Assembly: GCA_014549065.1 (NCBI GenBank)
Contig: JACDOX010000001.1
Coordinates: forward strand, 4,393,481-4,457,480
Origin: Cardinalis cardinalis
Lineage: Eukaryota > Chordata > Aves > Passeriformes > Cardinalidae
Length of the DNA stretch: 64,000 bases
Direction of reading: 5' to 3'
Shown: piece by piece, positions 48,401 to 62,600 of the stretch
How the letters are laid out: each line of letters opens with the position of its first letter
Numbering within the stretch: position 1 is the stretch's first letter
Notes under the pieces: generated by a model
What the model saw: the letters and a program-made list of their open reading frames with translations, nothing else
Databases searched by the model: none
What the model was told of the DNA's origin: nothing
Made by a program: the position numbers and the translations under genes

Positions 48401-51400
48401 GATCTGGAGTCTGACCATAAAAAGANGACATTAGAAACTGAGTCCACTGTTTTTTCTTTTGCTCTGTGAAAATCTTCACTTGTATGTGATTATGTCAAAA
48501 GATTGTATATTTTTTATAGGGAGCTTGTAAGTTACTCATTCTTCTTTCATTCTCTGCTTTGTCCTGATTAGGATTTGTGGTTTATTCACATGTGAATGTG
48601 CTCTTGATATAGTCCACAGTAAGGCAAAAGAAACTGCTGTAAGAATTTATTTAATTCTCTCTAGACTTTTTTTTTATTTTAGGATGCAGTTACTCAGAAA
48701 ATGGCATTTTGGGCATCAGGAAATTATATGCACAAAACATAAACACTTGAGGTCTTTATGAATTTTTTTCATCCTTGGGGAATTCAAGCAGAATTCTTTT
48801 CCCTACTGTTACAGTATTGAAGCTAATACAGTTTTAATTTGAAAGGCATAAGCAGAGTTCTGGGTGGAAGAGAAGGTGTTTTGAAGCACTGTTCTGTGAT
48901 ACCGAACAGGGACTCCAGAAAGGGCCTAATTGCTTCCTATGCAAGTTTTCCCATCTCTTTGGTTAGCAGATGGTTTATTTCTATATTTATAAGCTTGTAA
49001 TAGTCAAGGTGAAAAATAATCAGTGCAACTTCCACATACAACACGGGCTCAGGATGTTGGAAGGACTGGCCAGAGATGTGGATTGTCTGCTAGATGCATG
49101 TCTTTTTTAGAGAATCTGTAACTAGACAGAAATGTTTTTGTCTCTCAGCTGATGGATGAAGGGTTGTGGAANACAGGATAAGATATTAACTGATGCAGCT
49201 TTTCAGGTTTGCACTGAAATGGTGGAAGCAGCGGGGGCTGTCCAGGTAGGGAGAGATTTTGTCTTGCCATTTCTTTATATGTTCCTCTAATTATATGGAC
49301 TGGGTGCTAAGCTGAGGATGTATGTGCAGAAGGAAATGAGGATGAAACTGGATCCGTGCTCCTGTTGTCATGAGTGATGGCCTGGCTGGCTGTAAAGCAT
49401 TACAGTAGGCTTGTGGCGTCAGGATGCTGCTGTGTTTGCTGGTGGCAGGTCCAGGCCCTGGAAGAGGTGGCTGTGGGAGAGTCTCCTCAGCAGGTGTGTG
49501 TGAGCTGGTTTTGATCCTGCACCGACAGGCGTCAAATGTCTTGATCAGTCACTGAAGAGGAGACCAGGGCGTCAGTGAGATAAGAGGTGACCAGCAAGAA
49601 GAAGGAAACAGGACTTAAGGCCTGGCTTTGGAGAGAAAGAGGGGTAGTTTGGGAGGGAGGAAATGCAGAAGGGGGAAGTAATAGCAATATGGTGTGTGGA
49701 GGAAGCACGCACAGTTCATGGTTCCTTAAGTTTATTTTGCCTGTCCTCCTTCTACTTGTGTGCTTGTCATCTCNTGACAAGGTGTTAGCACAATCCATNG
49801 GTGAGTGGCATAACTGTGTCACCAATCATCCCCTATAGGCTTGGGGTGCCTGCTGTGCTGCCTCTGGTGAGGGCTGGGCGAGAGGGTGAGTCAGGGCAGC
49901 CCTGGCAGCGCAGCCGCTGTCTGCCCTCGCTGCCTGGCTGAGTGCTGCACTGGAATTTTCCAGGTAGGGCAGAGATAGAGGTGAGAGGGAGAGCGCGTGG
50001 GACGGGATTTGGGCAGGGAAGGGCTCGTCCTGGGGAGAGCTACCCGTNTGCCGAGCCTCTGGAACATAAGGGAGCACCAGGAATAAATAAACTAATAAAT
50101 CAGGGGGAAAATGCAGCAGATACAATTAAAAACATCTAATGTTACTTTTGCGTTTTATTACCTTTTCATTACCGTTTTCCTTTATTAATTTGAAACATGC
50201 ACTGACTTTTTTTTTTTCTCTCTCCCTCTCCAGCATGGATTTCAACACATACTTGTGTGGGTGCCAAGAACACTGTGTTCTGTTAAGTCACGGGGTGACG
50301 TCGGGCGCTGGCCGCCCGCCAACCTGGGTCAAGTTCATTCAAATAAGTTTCAGCGGCGGCCCTTGCTGCCCCAGCCCNGACAGTCCTGCCTTCGCATGGT
50401 AGATGGCTCTCTTGCGTTAGTTTTCCAGAGAGCTTGGGATTTCATGGCTTTAAATTTGACAGGCTTTTGGATTTTCCATAATGTTTGCAGAAGGATTAAC
50501 CAAAAAAAAAAAATTAGCTTGACCTCATATGAATCTGTGAGGAGAGAAAAGGAGATGGCCATGGGTTTACTGAGCAGAACAAGGTCTGCAAGCTGGAGCA
50601 TGAGTTCCTCTGCCCACTGATTTTTATGATTTCTTTTTTTTTTTTTCCACTCCTGTCCTTGGATGGCTTTTAATCATGATGTAAAGACTTTGTGTCTTTA
50701 AAGCAGGAGCTACTCCTGAGTTTCCAGTGACAATGCTGTTCATGACAGAAATAGATGAAAGGGTGCAAAGTGTGTAAAAGCAGCAATGGTTGTGCTACAT
50801 TAATCACTTCCCTTTCCCACAGGATTTCATATTTTACTCTCAGCTCTCGAACTTTGGACTGCTCTTAAAAATACATTAAGCAAAGAAATCTCTTGGTTGG
50901 GGTGAGCTTCCCATGTACAGGATTATCCCATGTCGTGGTGTTAAAAAATCAGACCAGTTTTCTCAGTCTCTTTATTCCAGCTTCCCTTTCAGGGGACTGT
51001 GTTGTTACTACTTTGCATAGCAGCATACTTTTCCTTCCTGTAACCCTACCAGAAATCACACTAGATCCCCTCCCCTTCACTTCCAGTAACTGCTCTGTGA
51101 GCAATAATTTTGGAACTACTGGCAAAATAAGAGTCTTTGACAAGCTTCTAACATCCTTACAACAGGACAGCATTTGTAACACCAGACATCACTAACTGGT
51201 CTCTAAGACAGCTGTTGATATTTTAGTATTTAATGAGAAACCCATTCTTCCTGTTTGCTTCTGGGATATATACTTTTAATTAAGAATGAGGTCTCTGGGA
51301 AAACTTGGTTTCCAGAGAGAGCTGATTGGTTTTAAAGAGAATAGAGAAGTGAATTTGCAGGTCGTGAATTAGATCTGTTTTCACCATCTCTTGTTTGGAC

Positions 51401-51517
51401 AGATTAGCCATTTTATTTTTATTCTTTTTAGCTGTGCACCAAGTTTCTAGGTCTTGGCTCACTTGATATTTGGCTTTTAAGGGAGAGAAACATAGTAGTG
51501 TCAGGTTCCCATGATTC

Positions 51518-51547
51518 AACACCCACTCCTGAAACACCCACTCCTGA
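51518..51547. repeat. Perfect 15-bp tandem duplication
   Basis: AACACCCACTCCTGA occurs twice back to back with no mismatch, which indicates a recent duplication or a two-allele length variant. Confidence 0.95.
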
Positions 51548-51712
51548 GTTACCTGTTGGTGCTTGCTGGCTTATCTTCTCTGTGTGGGAGAGTGGAGGAT
51601 GATCAGATTTGTGTTCATCACTAGGTGTCACTCACTTGCAATTACTTAANTACGTTTCAGGGCAAAATTAAAAAGAACAAGAAACTCTCTTGCTTCCTAC
51701 CTCACCCAGTTT

Positions 51713-51734
51713 GGGTGGGGGGGGTGGGGTGGGG
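51713..51734 (+). other. Potential G-quadruplex tract
   Basis: Runs of 3, 8, 4 and 4 G on the plus strand are each separated by a single T. This satisfies the canonical quadruplex rule with one-base loops, usually the most stable class. It lies on the coding strand of the SPIDR intron, so both DNA and nascent RNA could fold. Confidence 0.75.
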
Positions 51735-54700
51735 AGAAAATGGTGTGAAATCTGGAAAAGAATATTTTCTCATCCTACTTTCCCATAAAAGTATNGTATG
51801 TGTTGTTTTGTAATTTTATTGCTTTAAGTGTGTCTTAGTCTGTTGGCTTTTTTTCTTGCAGAGTTCTGTTGATGCAAGATAATGTTTTCTTGTATATTTT
51901 CAATTGTCTTTTCTGCTCCCTTATCAAGTGTGTAAAAACTTGAAGAATAGCAGATAGTATGTAAAAGATGCAGAAATCTAGCTCAAGGGAGGTGCAGTGA
52001 TGTAACTACAGGATCATTTGAGACAATGCTTGGAAAAAAATGAGACGACAGGACTCAAAATTGTTCCTGGAACTTGACCGCTGAGCTGTGCTGGGCAAAG
52101 GATGCTGATTAAAAACTGTGCACATATAAAGATGATTTATCCTTGTGTTATTTAACAAATTATGTGGAATGTGATGCCTCAGCTGGGTCCTGGTCAGCCT
52201 TCTCTTTCATCAAATGATTAGTGTGGGGAATGTATGTTCAGTTGTTGAAATATAGAATATTTCAAAATTCTAACACCAGTGCTGAATAAATAAAAGTGAG
52301 GGAGAGGAGGAAGGTTAAACAGTGAAACTCAATACATTTGTTCAGTGCACACCAAATGCTCTAAATATTTTAGTCCAGAGGAAGATTTTTCAGAGAATGT
52401 TCAAGTGTCCATGTGGATAGCTGGAAACTTTATTGGCAAGGATGACAAATTTCTTTTCCTGTGTCTCTCACCCTTCCCCTGTATTTTTCCCTTGAAATTG
52501 GACATGTATTTATTTTATCCAGCCTGGTTCTGTCATTTGGTTTGGCGGCTGGGACTTGTGTGGATTAGAATGTTTTGTAGGCTGTGCCTTCCCCCCTCTG
52601 TGTCCAAGTGAACTAGATCTGGGTTGTGTCTGTCTCCTTGGGAAATTAAAATCTCATGGAGGGTCTCGAGGCAGTAGTCGCTGGGCAAGGTTCTCTAAAT
52701 GTCTTCAATGGTGTCAAATGTGGACTTGGAGCATCAGTAAAAAAATATGGTAAAAAACCAAAGCTTATCTATTGTGCGTTTGTTTTTCATCCTCTCTCCT
52801 ATGTAACCAGAAGTGTTCATTCAAAAGGTATAACTATATACAGAAANCACCTTCCCCCACCCTGTCTTACTCTAGATTAGTAGAGGCTGTTTGAGATCAC
52901 CTACTTCTCTGAGCAAGGTGACCTAAGCCAAGGAAAGCCCCTTCTAGACAAAGGTCATTATTCCTGCAAACCTGCAATGATGATTTGCTGAAAGTAACAA
53001 TAATAGAGCAAATCTGCTGTGTGGGTATCCATAGAAGCTACATGCTAACTGTACAAACACATAAATCTCTTAAGCTCTCTGTCAGACCCTGTGTTTACAA
53101 TGTCTTTGCTCATATTTAGGCTCTAAAACCAGCATGAATTTCTTATGACAGCTGAGAAGAAAACACGCAGCCTCCACTGATACCTGCACAGATATGACAG
53201 AACTCTTAATCATAAGATTTAGTTTCCCTTTGCGAAGATTATAGGTTGAGATTCATCTCCTTGTTCTATCTTGGATTACTAAGTGTTTGTGGCTGTGTGT
53301 CACTGTATTTATCTAGTCCACATGCTGTATTTGAATTTAACTGAGAGTGTGTTTGAATGAATAAAGTAGCATAATTTCCTTCCCTTCCCCTGAAGGAGAG
53401 GTGGGTTTCTTTTAAAGTATGGCAGCTATTATGACTAACTATATAATTACACCTTTAATCAGACTAAACTATTTTAGGTACACAGTAGCCCCATTTGGCC
53501 CCTCAGTGTTGAACTGAAAACCCTCTAAAGATGCATGGTATGGCTCACAGTCATCATCGTCACCTTTAATCGCTCAGGATATTAAAGCCACTATGCAGGA
53601 GTGTACATGGCTATGTGATTTACTTTTGGGGGTGGTGGTGAGGACAGAGAAGAGATACATGTTACAGAAAATTCCTTTTTCTCATTCTGAATCTGTGAAT
53701 TCATACNCTATTGTATGTCTCTTGCTGCCTCTGATCATTTTGCCAGCATTCAGTGGATTTCTTCTACTGTTGTATTGTGCCTGAANGAGAACGTGGCTCT
53801 GATGGTGTGGGGAGAAGTTTTAAGTCTCTCTGGGCTCCTGAAGCTGCTGATGAGTGTGGAAAGCAAGTGATTCAATGCACAGTTCAGAGGCATGGCCTCC
53901 AGAAAGCCTCTCTCTCTGAACAACAAACGANGTGTCGTCCTCACAGCTCTTCAAAGATGCAGCAGGGCTGCTGAGTGTTCCACTTTGTGCAAGCTAAGTG
54001 CAGGTCTCTAATTTCTGGCATATTTGGATTCATCCTTTATATAAGAAAATGTACTGCCACCACTAACATATCTGTTTTTTTGTTCACACATTCCACCTCT
54101 GGTGGAATTCTGTGACTTTAGTAAAGCACAATAAGTGCTATTTTTTGCAGACCTTAATTATACTAGCATTCATTTTTAAAAGAAATCTTTTGCTCAAGTT
54201 GCAATGTAGTTGCTTCCAATACTTACTTCAGTTGTGTTTCATGTTTTTCCCAATATGGTTTTTTTTGTGTGTTTGATTTTGGAGTTTTTTTATGTAAAGA
54301 GGAAGAATGGAGGAGAAAAGAAAGGGGTAAATGCCACATGATGAAGAGATACCACCAGAAAGGCAATTCTGTCAAATGCAGCCAGATGCATGCATTGTAC
54401 AAGGTGGCACACATGTTTTATTTTTGTTGTAGTTCTGAAACTAACATAAGCTAGTTTCAGGCTAAAATGTTACATTTTGTTGGGAGAAGGCTTGAAAATT
54501 GCTGAGAGTCATATTTAAGAAGGTTAAAAAGAGCTTAGGGTTGTACTGTGATCTCACGTGGAAAAGCCCGGAGTTCAGAAGTGAGCAGACCTGTGACTCC
54601 AAGACACACGCATGCACCTGGCAGAGTTCTGGTCTTAATTATGCAGGGTCTATTTTACTTTGCTATGAGTGAAAAATTCTGAGCATCATGTTTGCAAAAA

Positions 54701-57367
54701 GGATCATGACAAGGCTAGAGTTCGTTGCCTCTTACTGCATGTTTTCTCACAGCTTACTGGATATACACGAATATTGCATTGGGATGTTGGTACAGCACTG
54801 AGATAAGGGCAACAAATTAAAGTAAACATAAGGAACGAGAGAGCCTTTGTGAAAATGTGCAGACAACTCATTCAGCACAACTGTTGATGGCTTGGCCTTG
54901 AGCTCAGTTGGTGGAGCTGCTGCTGCCTGGCTGCCAAGATAGTGTGTGTGATGTAATTGTGCCAAGCCCATACCATCACAGTATTACAGCAAAACTGTCT
55001 GTGAACTGGGCACATTCCCAGTTACATTCAGGTACAGTAACAAGGTAGATGGAAAGGTTCTGCCAATACTGTATATATGTAGANTTACAGCTTGAAGTGG
55101 GTGTTTTGTGGTAAAAAGGGCAATGTGTCTTTTGCTGAGCAGGTAGAGAACAAAGTCTTTGCTCAGTGCTAGTGTTATCTCTTNTACTAAATGACTCTAC
55201 AAGGATGCCCTTCTCTCTAGCTGCATTACAAGCTGCAGAGGAAAGATGTGAGAATGGCTACAAAGTACAGATTAAAAACCCATCCAGCTCAATGCCCTGT
55301 CTGTGCTTGTGGCCAGATGCCCACAATGTGGACACNGGGTATAAGCATAGGTCAAGCTGAACGGATTAACTGGCCAAATAAGAATACCAGTTGCTTTGTT
55401 GCTGTCTGAATATGAAATAATCTCTGATCTTCAGTGGAAACTAGATATTTGAATGCTAGAAAGTTCTGAGTGTTTTTTGTTCTTTTGATTTTAATTTTTT
55501 CTTGGAGACGTATTCTTAAGATACTTATATAGTCCTAAACTGAGCTTGTTTATGTGGTTGCATGCAATTTCTTTATGCAACCTGCACAAGCCCTTCCTGC
55601 TTTCCGAAGTTTTTGGAACAGTTAGTTAATTCTAACTCTCCATCTTCCCCTTTGACTGAAATTTGCAATTTCCTTTCGAGAAACAACTTCCTATTGAGTA
55701 CTAACTTATCTGACCACTTTGATGTATTTGAAGTATTTTTTTGAAGTCCTGAAGGCATTGCAAAATCCAGTGTTGTCTTCACAGCTTAAATTTCTGCACT
55801 GTCTGAATTGAGGAAGTACAGAAATGGACAGGGGCTCATCTAACTAACAAATGAAAATACAATTAAATTGTGCTTGATTGTGCAGTATCACTGTAAAATT
55901 CCAAACTGTGGTAATTGNAACCTGGTTAGGCAGCTCAAGAGGACTGAATTGTCACGTTTTTGCAGTGATCAGCATTGGCTTTGGGAGATTTGGGAGTTGT
56001 ATGGATTTCCAAAAAACACTGCAGCCTATCTGGANGCAGATGCAGACAATGGGCTGATTTCTGTGGTGCAGCCCATCATCATGCCAGAGCTACAGGAATC
56101 TAAGTCCTGGCCNGCAAAATAGCCATTAAACTTCAATTTAGATTCCTGTGTTCTATATACAATAAACAGACAAGCTTAAGTGCTAAATGCCAGGATTCCC
56201 AGCTACTGTCTTTCTGACCAAGGAACACTTAAGCTCCCTGGTGTTCCTGCACTTTATCTAATGCCTGTTTGATGTGGAGCAGGGACTGAAGCTCTTCGAG
56301 ATCCTTTGAATGTTGTGGGGGTTTTTCTTCAGTGACACAGCCTTCAAGGGAGGGGTAAAAATTATCTCCTCATTGCTTTGTTTGGTGGGTAGAGAATTTT
56401 ACAGAGAGGAAGGGATTTAAATTCTCTTAATATAGAAATTGTCTTGTGAGAGTTGAGGCTTCTCTGTTGTTAGGCTGAAATGCCTGGAGTGTTATGGAAG
56501 AGCTGTGTTTACTCTTGTGGGTGTGCTTTCCAATGCCAGCAATGCATGTACAGCATGCTGTGAGTGGAAATCCCTGCAGAGCATAAACTCACACCTACTG
56601 AATCAAGCCCCTAAACAGGCTTAGGTACAGAAGTACCAGCTTTGTTCTCACAGGTTTATATGTGACATAAACCACGAGTCTGCAGAGTTGCATCTGCTTA
56701 TGTCCAAAAGGACTGACCTCTTGGACTTTGATGTCTAAATGGCATCAAAACTCCTCTTGGAGCCTGAGTCTTAGTTTTTATAGCTGCAGATAATCTTATG
56801 TATTGAACAGAGCATTTTTAATGTTTAGAACATTTTTAATGTTTTCTTTTAATTGTCATCTCCCTGAAGTTATCCAAGTGATTACCAGTCTGCTNTTTTG
56901 AAGAAGTAACAAGTTAAGGGAGGACTTTCAAAGGTCCTTTCAATTTGAATGTGTGCTTACACTGATTTTAAATATAAATGCTTTGCAGTTCTGCTTCCCT
57001 CACCCCTAAATGCTAACAGTGCTCNGTGTTTTTACATGGGAGTTGGTGTCTAGCACCTGTGCAAAATATATTTCAGAACAGAGCTGTCAGATACAGTTGA
57101 GAATCACTTGTGAAAATTTTGTCTTTAAAAACATGTCCCCAAACCACAGGAGATGCTAAATTGAGTCTTGAACGTCAGGCTTTCTGACTCAGTCCTGCAC
57201 TTACACCGCACCACTAGATGATGACATTTTATTGTGAAGGTTCACCAGTTCAGGCAGCACTTCATAAACATCATCTGCTTTTTAAAGTAGATCCTTGGCT
57301 TTCTATTGCAGCTATTGTTTCCTCTTCTGTATCTGAAGCAGGGAATTCCCCAGATTTCTCCCAAGAA

Positions 57368-57431
57368 GTTTTTTTTTGGTGGTTGGGTTTTTTTTGGGTG
57401 TTTTTTTTTTTTTTTTTTTGGTTTTTTTTGT
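57368..57431. repeat. T-rich low-complexity tract
   Basis: Long T runs broken by GG or GGG triplets, including about 20 T in a row. The overlapping Phe/Trp-rich ORFs are composition artefacts. Confidence 0.85.
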
Positions 57432-59656
57432 AATTCTGGGCTGTATTCTCTCCCTGGAAATCTTCTGGTTTAATATTATTTCATCAGTCACAAGTGAAGT
57501 CTTATGCTGGTGGTTTCCATCTACAAAAAATTATTTAAATTATTTCCTCTGCTTCCACCAATGTGGTTTTATATGTTGTCTATCAAACTACTTTAGACAT
57601 CCTCTCTGCTTCTTTCTGCCAGGGGTGTATCCATAGGGAAGCCACATTTGTGCACCTGGTCCTCAGAGTCTTGGCCATGATTTGTGATAGTAGTATAAGA
57701 GCTAGAAAACCCATGAGCATAAATCCAGTGGTGTTGCTATCATAGCAAACCTGATTTATATGTTTTCTGAATCCCCTCCCTGCACTGTGCTTTTTGAATG
57801 GCTGTCAAATGAAATAGAGGAGCTTTTTTGATCTCTACCTATTTTTCCTGGACTACTATACTTGCTAGGACATGAATAAAGTCTTGCTTTAATGCTGTCC
57901 AAATTCTAGTCTATCAGTATAGTATTACTTGAAACCACAAAACTAATTATGATACTGACCTTAAGTTTTGAGATTTTGAATATAAGAAAGCATTGCTGCT
58001 TCTGCTCCCTGTTTTTATGCAATATGTTTCTGTAATCCTTCAGATGCAAAAATACCTGTCATGAAAGTCCTGCAAATATTTTTTATATATTTGGAACTAA
58101 TTTCTTGAGGATATGTCCATGTGTAGTGGGTTGTGAAGGGATGTGGAGTTCAGTTTTGGGGGAAGAAGGAGTGGGTATGTACGTGCATGCATCTGCTTTT
58201 GACATATGGTCCTGTTTCCTTTTCTGTTTAGTAAAATTTATCTTTAATTATTGCAGCCTTACATAGAAGAAATTAGTGAAGATAACTGAAGTTTCTATTC
58301 TGCAAAAAGTGGAGTGTATTAAGGAACCTCTTTATAGCCAGACTACTTATTAGGCAGAATAAGCAAACAAGTTAACATTAGGTGCATAGAAGTATACAAA
58401 GAGAATCCTAAAACTGGGGAGAAAAGTATATGACATTTTCTAAATGGAAACTTCCTGAATGGAAAATGTCAGGCTTATTTAAATATAAGCAAACAAATGT
58501 AATTGCTTGAGTGTAGGATGTAGTGCATATACATGGGNTTTTTTTCAGTGTGGTGTTAGAGAGTGTGGGTGACTTGTTAAATTCAATTTTCAAATTCTTA
58601 ATAGCTTTCTCCTTAAGAAGTGATTGTCTTGTTAGGTAGTCTAAATGTGATTGTACAGTTTTGCTATTTTACATAGGGTAGGCTTTCTGTTCCTTCAATA
58701 ACTACATTCCAGGAGCAATACTGCTTCCACTTGGCTGTAGTGATGCTGTTTTTTAGGACTTCTGTTGATAGTAAAGTAAAAAGAAAAAAATGAAGTCTCT
58801 TATTTTATGCTACTCTTGAAAATTGACACAAATGGTCAGTTTTTGATCTGGAAACTCCATTCTTCCTCTCTTCTAAGTGATTAGTCCATAACAGAAGCAG
58901 TTGGCTTTTGGCAGTTTGGAGGGAAAAGTGCATTTAACATGTCTTAGGTTTCCAAGTGTAAATTTGGCTGTTAATAAACATGTCAAAAGGATTTTTATCC
59001 TGAAATCTTGGTATGTGTTAAAGCTAAATTAATGGTATGAATTGTAGTAGCTCCAGAGTAAAACTGTGTGTCAGTATTTTGAATATCAAGTGTTTAATTG
59101 ATGCACTTGTGATTGTATTTTCACATTATTTTGGCATGAGTGTGGAACTGAGAAGTAATCTTTTCTACAAGGATATTCAAATGCTTGCCTGAATCCTGGA
59201 AATATATTCTTCTTTATGCCTAGACTAAATCATCTTGCACCATTATAAGACACAGCTGTGTTTGTTCTTATTCTGACTTTTCTTAACTAAGTTTTTTTGC
59301 TTTATTTTAATAATATAATTAGTGTGTAGTTTGCTTTTAATGAATTGATAACTGTAGAACACAATGTGATACCTACCTTTCCTCTGATATCTAAAAACTT
59401 GCTTTAACTTTGGCTCTCCATATTTGAGGAGAGTTATAATACATTGATAGATTTGTGTAGTTACTGTCCTAGCACTGAAAGGAAAATACTGTTGAGTTAT
59501 AGTCTAAATCATTAAAACATCAATATAGACAAGCTGATTAGGCTTTTGGCAAGTAGAAAGCAAGATCTTGCTCCACTGCAGTTCTGCTGTATTTTGTACC
59601 CTGAAGAATTACCCTAAACACAAACCCTAAATTTTTGAGATTTTGAAAGACAGATT

Positions 59657-59697
59657 TTTTTTTATTATTATTGTTATAATTATTATTGTTTTTATTC
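59657..59697. repeat. (TTA)n-like low-complexity tract
   Basis: A T run is followed by imperfect TTA/TTG triplets. The minus-strand ORF rich in Asn and Lys across it reflects this repeat. Confidence 0.8.
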
Positions 59698-62600
59698 AAG
59701 CCACATCTGCTGCAATGTCTCACCCAGTTTTCTGACCAAAATGAAATTACTGCTGTTGTGAGCTGGAGAATGCAGATCATCCAGGCAGCAATTTAGTTTA
59801 CTCTATGCAGGAGTATCTCTTTGGTGACTGGGAGTGGGGGATACAAAATGATGCAGTGTTTTAGTTACTATGGACCCTGATGACCACTTGTTGCTACTGA
59901 AGTAACATGAGTCCATGCTGTATTGTTCTCCAGACCAAGAAAAGAACTTCTGATTAAAAGACTTGCCACTAAGACAAGCAAAAAATTGATGCAGTGGGTG
60001 CCAAAATTTGCACTTCTGCATTCAGGCAGTAAAGCTGCCTGTCACACCATTCCTAAAANTGGTGCAGCCGGCTGCCCAGAACTGCCTGAGCGCTTCTTCA
60101 AAGCTGCTGTCACTGTCCCTCTCCTTTCTAAATTTGGGTTTTTTCGCTTCCCCTGTCCCAAATTTTCAGTGCAGAGCGCAGCTCCCAGAGCTTGCTGGTG
60201 TTTGAGAGTTAACTGCTGTTTAATGAAAAGTGTTCTTCTTTTTTTTTTCCTTTTAGTACAAATTTTGGGCTTGGGTTTGTGTTATTTTTGGTTGCTTTAC
60301 CAAACATTGCAAGTTTTTGATCAGAATGCTAATAGGTCACTTCCAAGTTCAAGAGAAAAAGATTTGCAAGACTTTTTAAAATCTTACTAGCTGCAGAGTT
60401 TGATCTGAAGGACAAATATCACATAAGCATTTTTACTTTGNGAAGAGGAAAATGAGGAGAATATGTTTCATTTAATAGTATCTTGAAGGACAGATTTCTA
60501 AATACTTTTCTGTGATGTTGAATTAACCTCTACGATTTTAGCATTATCTTGTCAGCTTTGAGCTTCCCTTATATTATAAAAAAAGGGGACACATACATCC
60601 CACACATGAATTTTGCATTTTCTACGTGAAAATACACATTGACACGTGCTAACAGAATAGAACAGAAAATGACAGTTTTCCATTATTTTCCCCTCCCTTT
60701 CTGAAGCACTGCTTTAAGAATGGACATGAAATTGAGCCATCATAATCTCTCAATCTGGTTTGAGATAGTGGAGGCATGAATCCAAAAGCTATTGGTGACT
60801 GCTGTGGATACCAGTCAATGATTGCTTTTTCAAGTATGTTAAAGTGNGTGACATGCACTGAGAGTTTTTTTCTCTTGGCTGTAATTGAGAAGAATTACCT
60901 TAATTCTTCTTAATAATACTACTTTATGGAAGCTTTATAATCCTTATAAGGAAATGCTTAATACAAATTATAGATGTTTGTATTTCAGGGCTCCTTTCTT
61001 TANGAGTTCTCATGTCAGCTGCTAGCCCATTCTTAGAGAATTGCAGTCCATTGAGTTTAGTTGTGTAAGNATTGCATTTGATGACTGGGACATTTCAAGT
61101 GTATCTTCCTGATAAGTTTGTGTGTGCTTATTTTCTACAAAAGTTTTAAATATCTGTGATTGTCTCCATGGGTCCTACAATGTTATATTATACCCATATG
61201 ATGGCAGTCAGGTCACTAAATGTAAGGTAACACACCTATATTACAGCACACACATTTTTATTCTAATCTAGATCTCGAAGGAGTTTTAAAGCCTGTNCTT
61301 TGAAATCTTTTTATGTACTGTGAACAATCAGCACAGCTACATATGTCAAACTTAAGACAGTATTGTAGCAGTGAGCAATTTTGACTCTCTATAAAGTGTG
61401 TATTTGCAGCAACATTACAATTTTCAATTACAATGCCTTAACTCAATTGATGTTTACTTTATTTTCCTTCTGTTCCCCCAAAGTTTAAGCACGTGATCAG
61501 AAAGAAAATTTGTAAACTTGATGTTGGGCTTAGTTTTCTTTGTTCTTTATCCAAATAGAACTAATTTTAGCTGAGTACATGTAATGTATTTTTCAAAGCA
61601 GTTTCATTGTTTGGTGTCCTTTGGCTTACTTGGAAAAGCAGATAAATGAGTTTTCTGTTTCTTTAGCCTGCATATAGGTGCTCTCATCAATGTTAGAAAT
61701 CAGTTTATATGAAGGTGGCACTTTTGTGTGCGTGCACATGCTGTCATCACTGACACAGTATTTCAGACGTGGTAACACATTTCCTGCCCCGAAATGTTTG
61801 CTGTTTAAAATAGTTTTAACAGTGCAAAACCNCAAAATGATCTAGAAAAAGGTAGGCTGTGTGTGGAAGGACTTCTGGAGAGGAGGGAAAGGGTTGAAAG
61901 AAGCTGGAAGTGAAGAGGAGGGAAAAATGAAGGGACTATTTTAGGCTTTGGGGGCAGTTCCGCAGGAGTTGTGAAGCAATAAATGGGGCAAAGGGAAGCA
62001 CAGTCAAGTGAGAAGAATGTGGAGTGAGTGGGAGTAGAAGAAAATGAATGTAATGTGCTGCACTGCCTGGCAGCCTGGTGTCTCCTTAAGCTGCCAGTGC
62101 TGCAGCCATGAACNCTGGCACTGTTGCAGCTGGAAGTGCAGAATCTCAATTTCAAGATGTTTCTGTGTGTCCCTGTGGATATTGTCAACAAAAATTTTTC
62201 CACTAAGTGCTGAGCATTACTGCAGAAATTATGCCTGTATAGCATTTGTGTTATACAATACTCTGCAAAGGAAACTTGTGTTTCCATTCTCTCTCATTTT
62301 CATTTTTTCTTTCCTTTTATGATAAGTGCTTTTCTAAGGGTTTTCACAGGAAACTGCAGATCCACCAAAGAGATCAATCAGTGTGAATAATTTGTACTCT
62401 ACTGAATACCTGCGTGCAATCCCTCATTTAGCTGATNATTCTGGATTTGCTTCCTTTAATCTCAAACATAACATGCTTGCAGTTATCATCTGCTTTTGGA
62501 AAGAATACATAATATGAGAGATTTTAAAGTCTTTGGCTGTTCTCTGATCTATCTATACAGTGACATTGCTGTGAGAAGCATTTTTTTTTAGAAACAACTT

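Noticed and set aside
49207..49245. 39-bp micro-exon-like segment with acceptor TTTCAG and donor CAG|GTAGGG
   Set aside because: Short segments with GT-AG borders arise often by chance in 20 kb of intron. The 13 encoded residues match nothing known in SPIDR.
59923..60390. 155-codon plus-strand ORF
   Set aside because: It does not resemble the expected downstream SPIDR exons, has internal low complexity and an N, and lacks family similarity.
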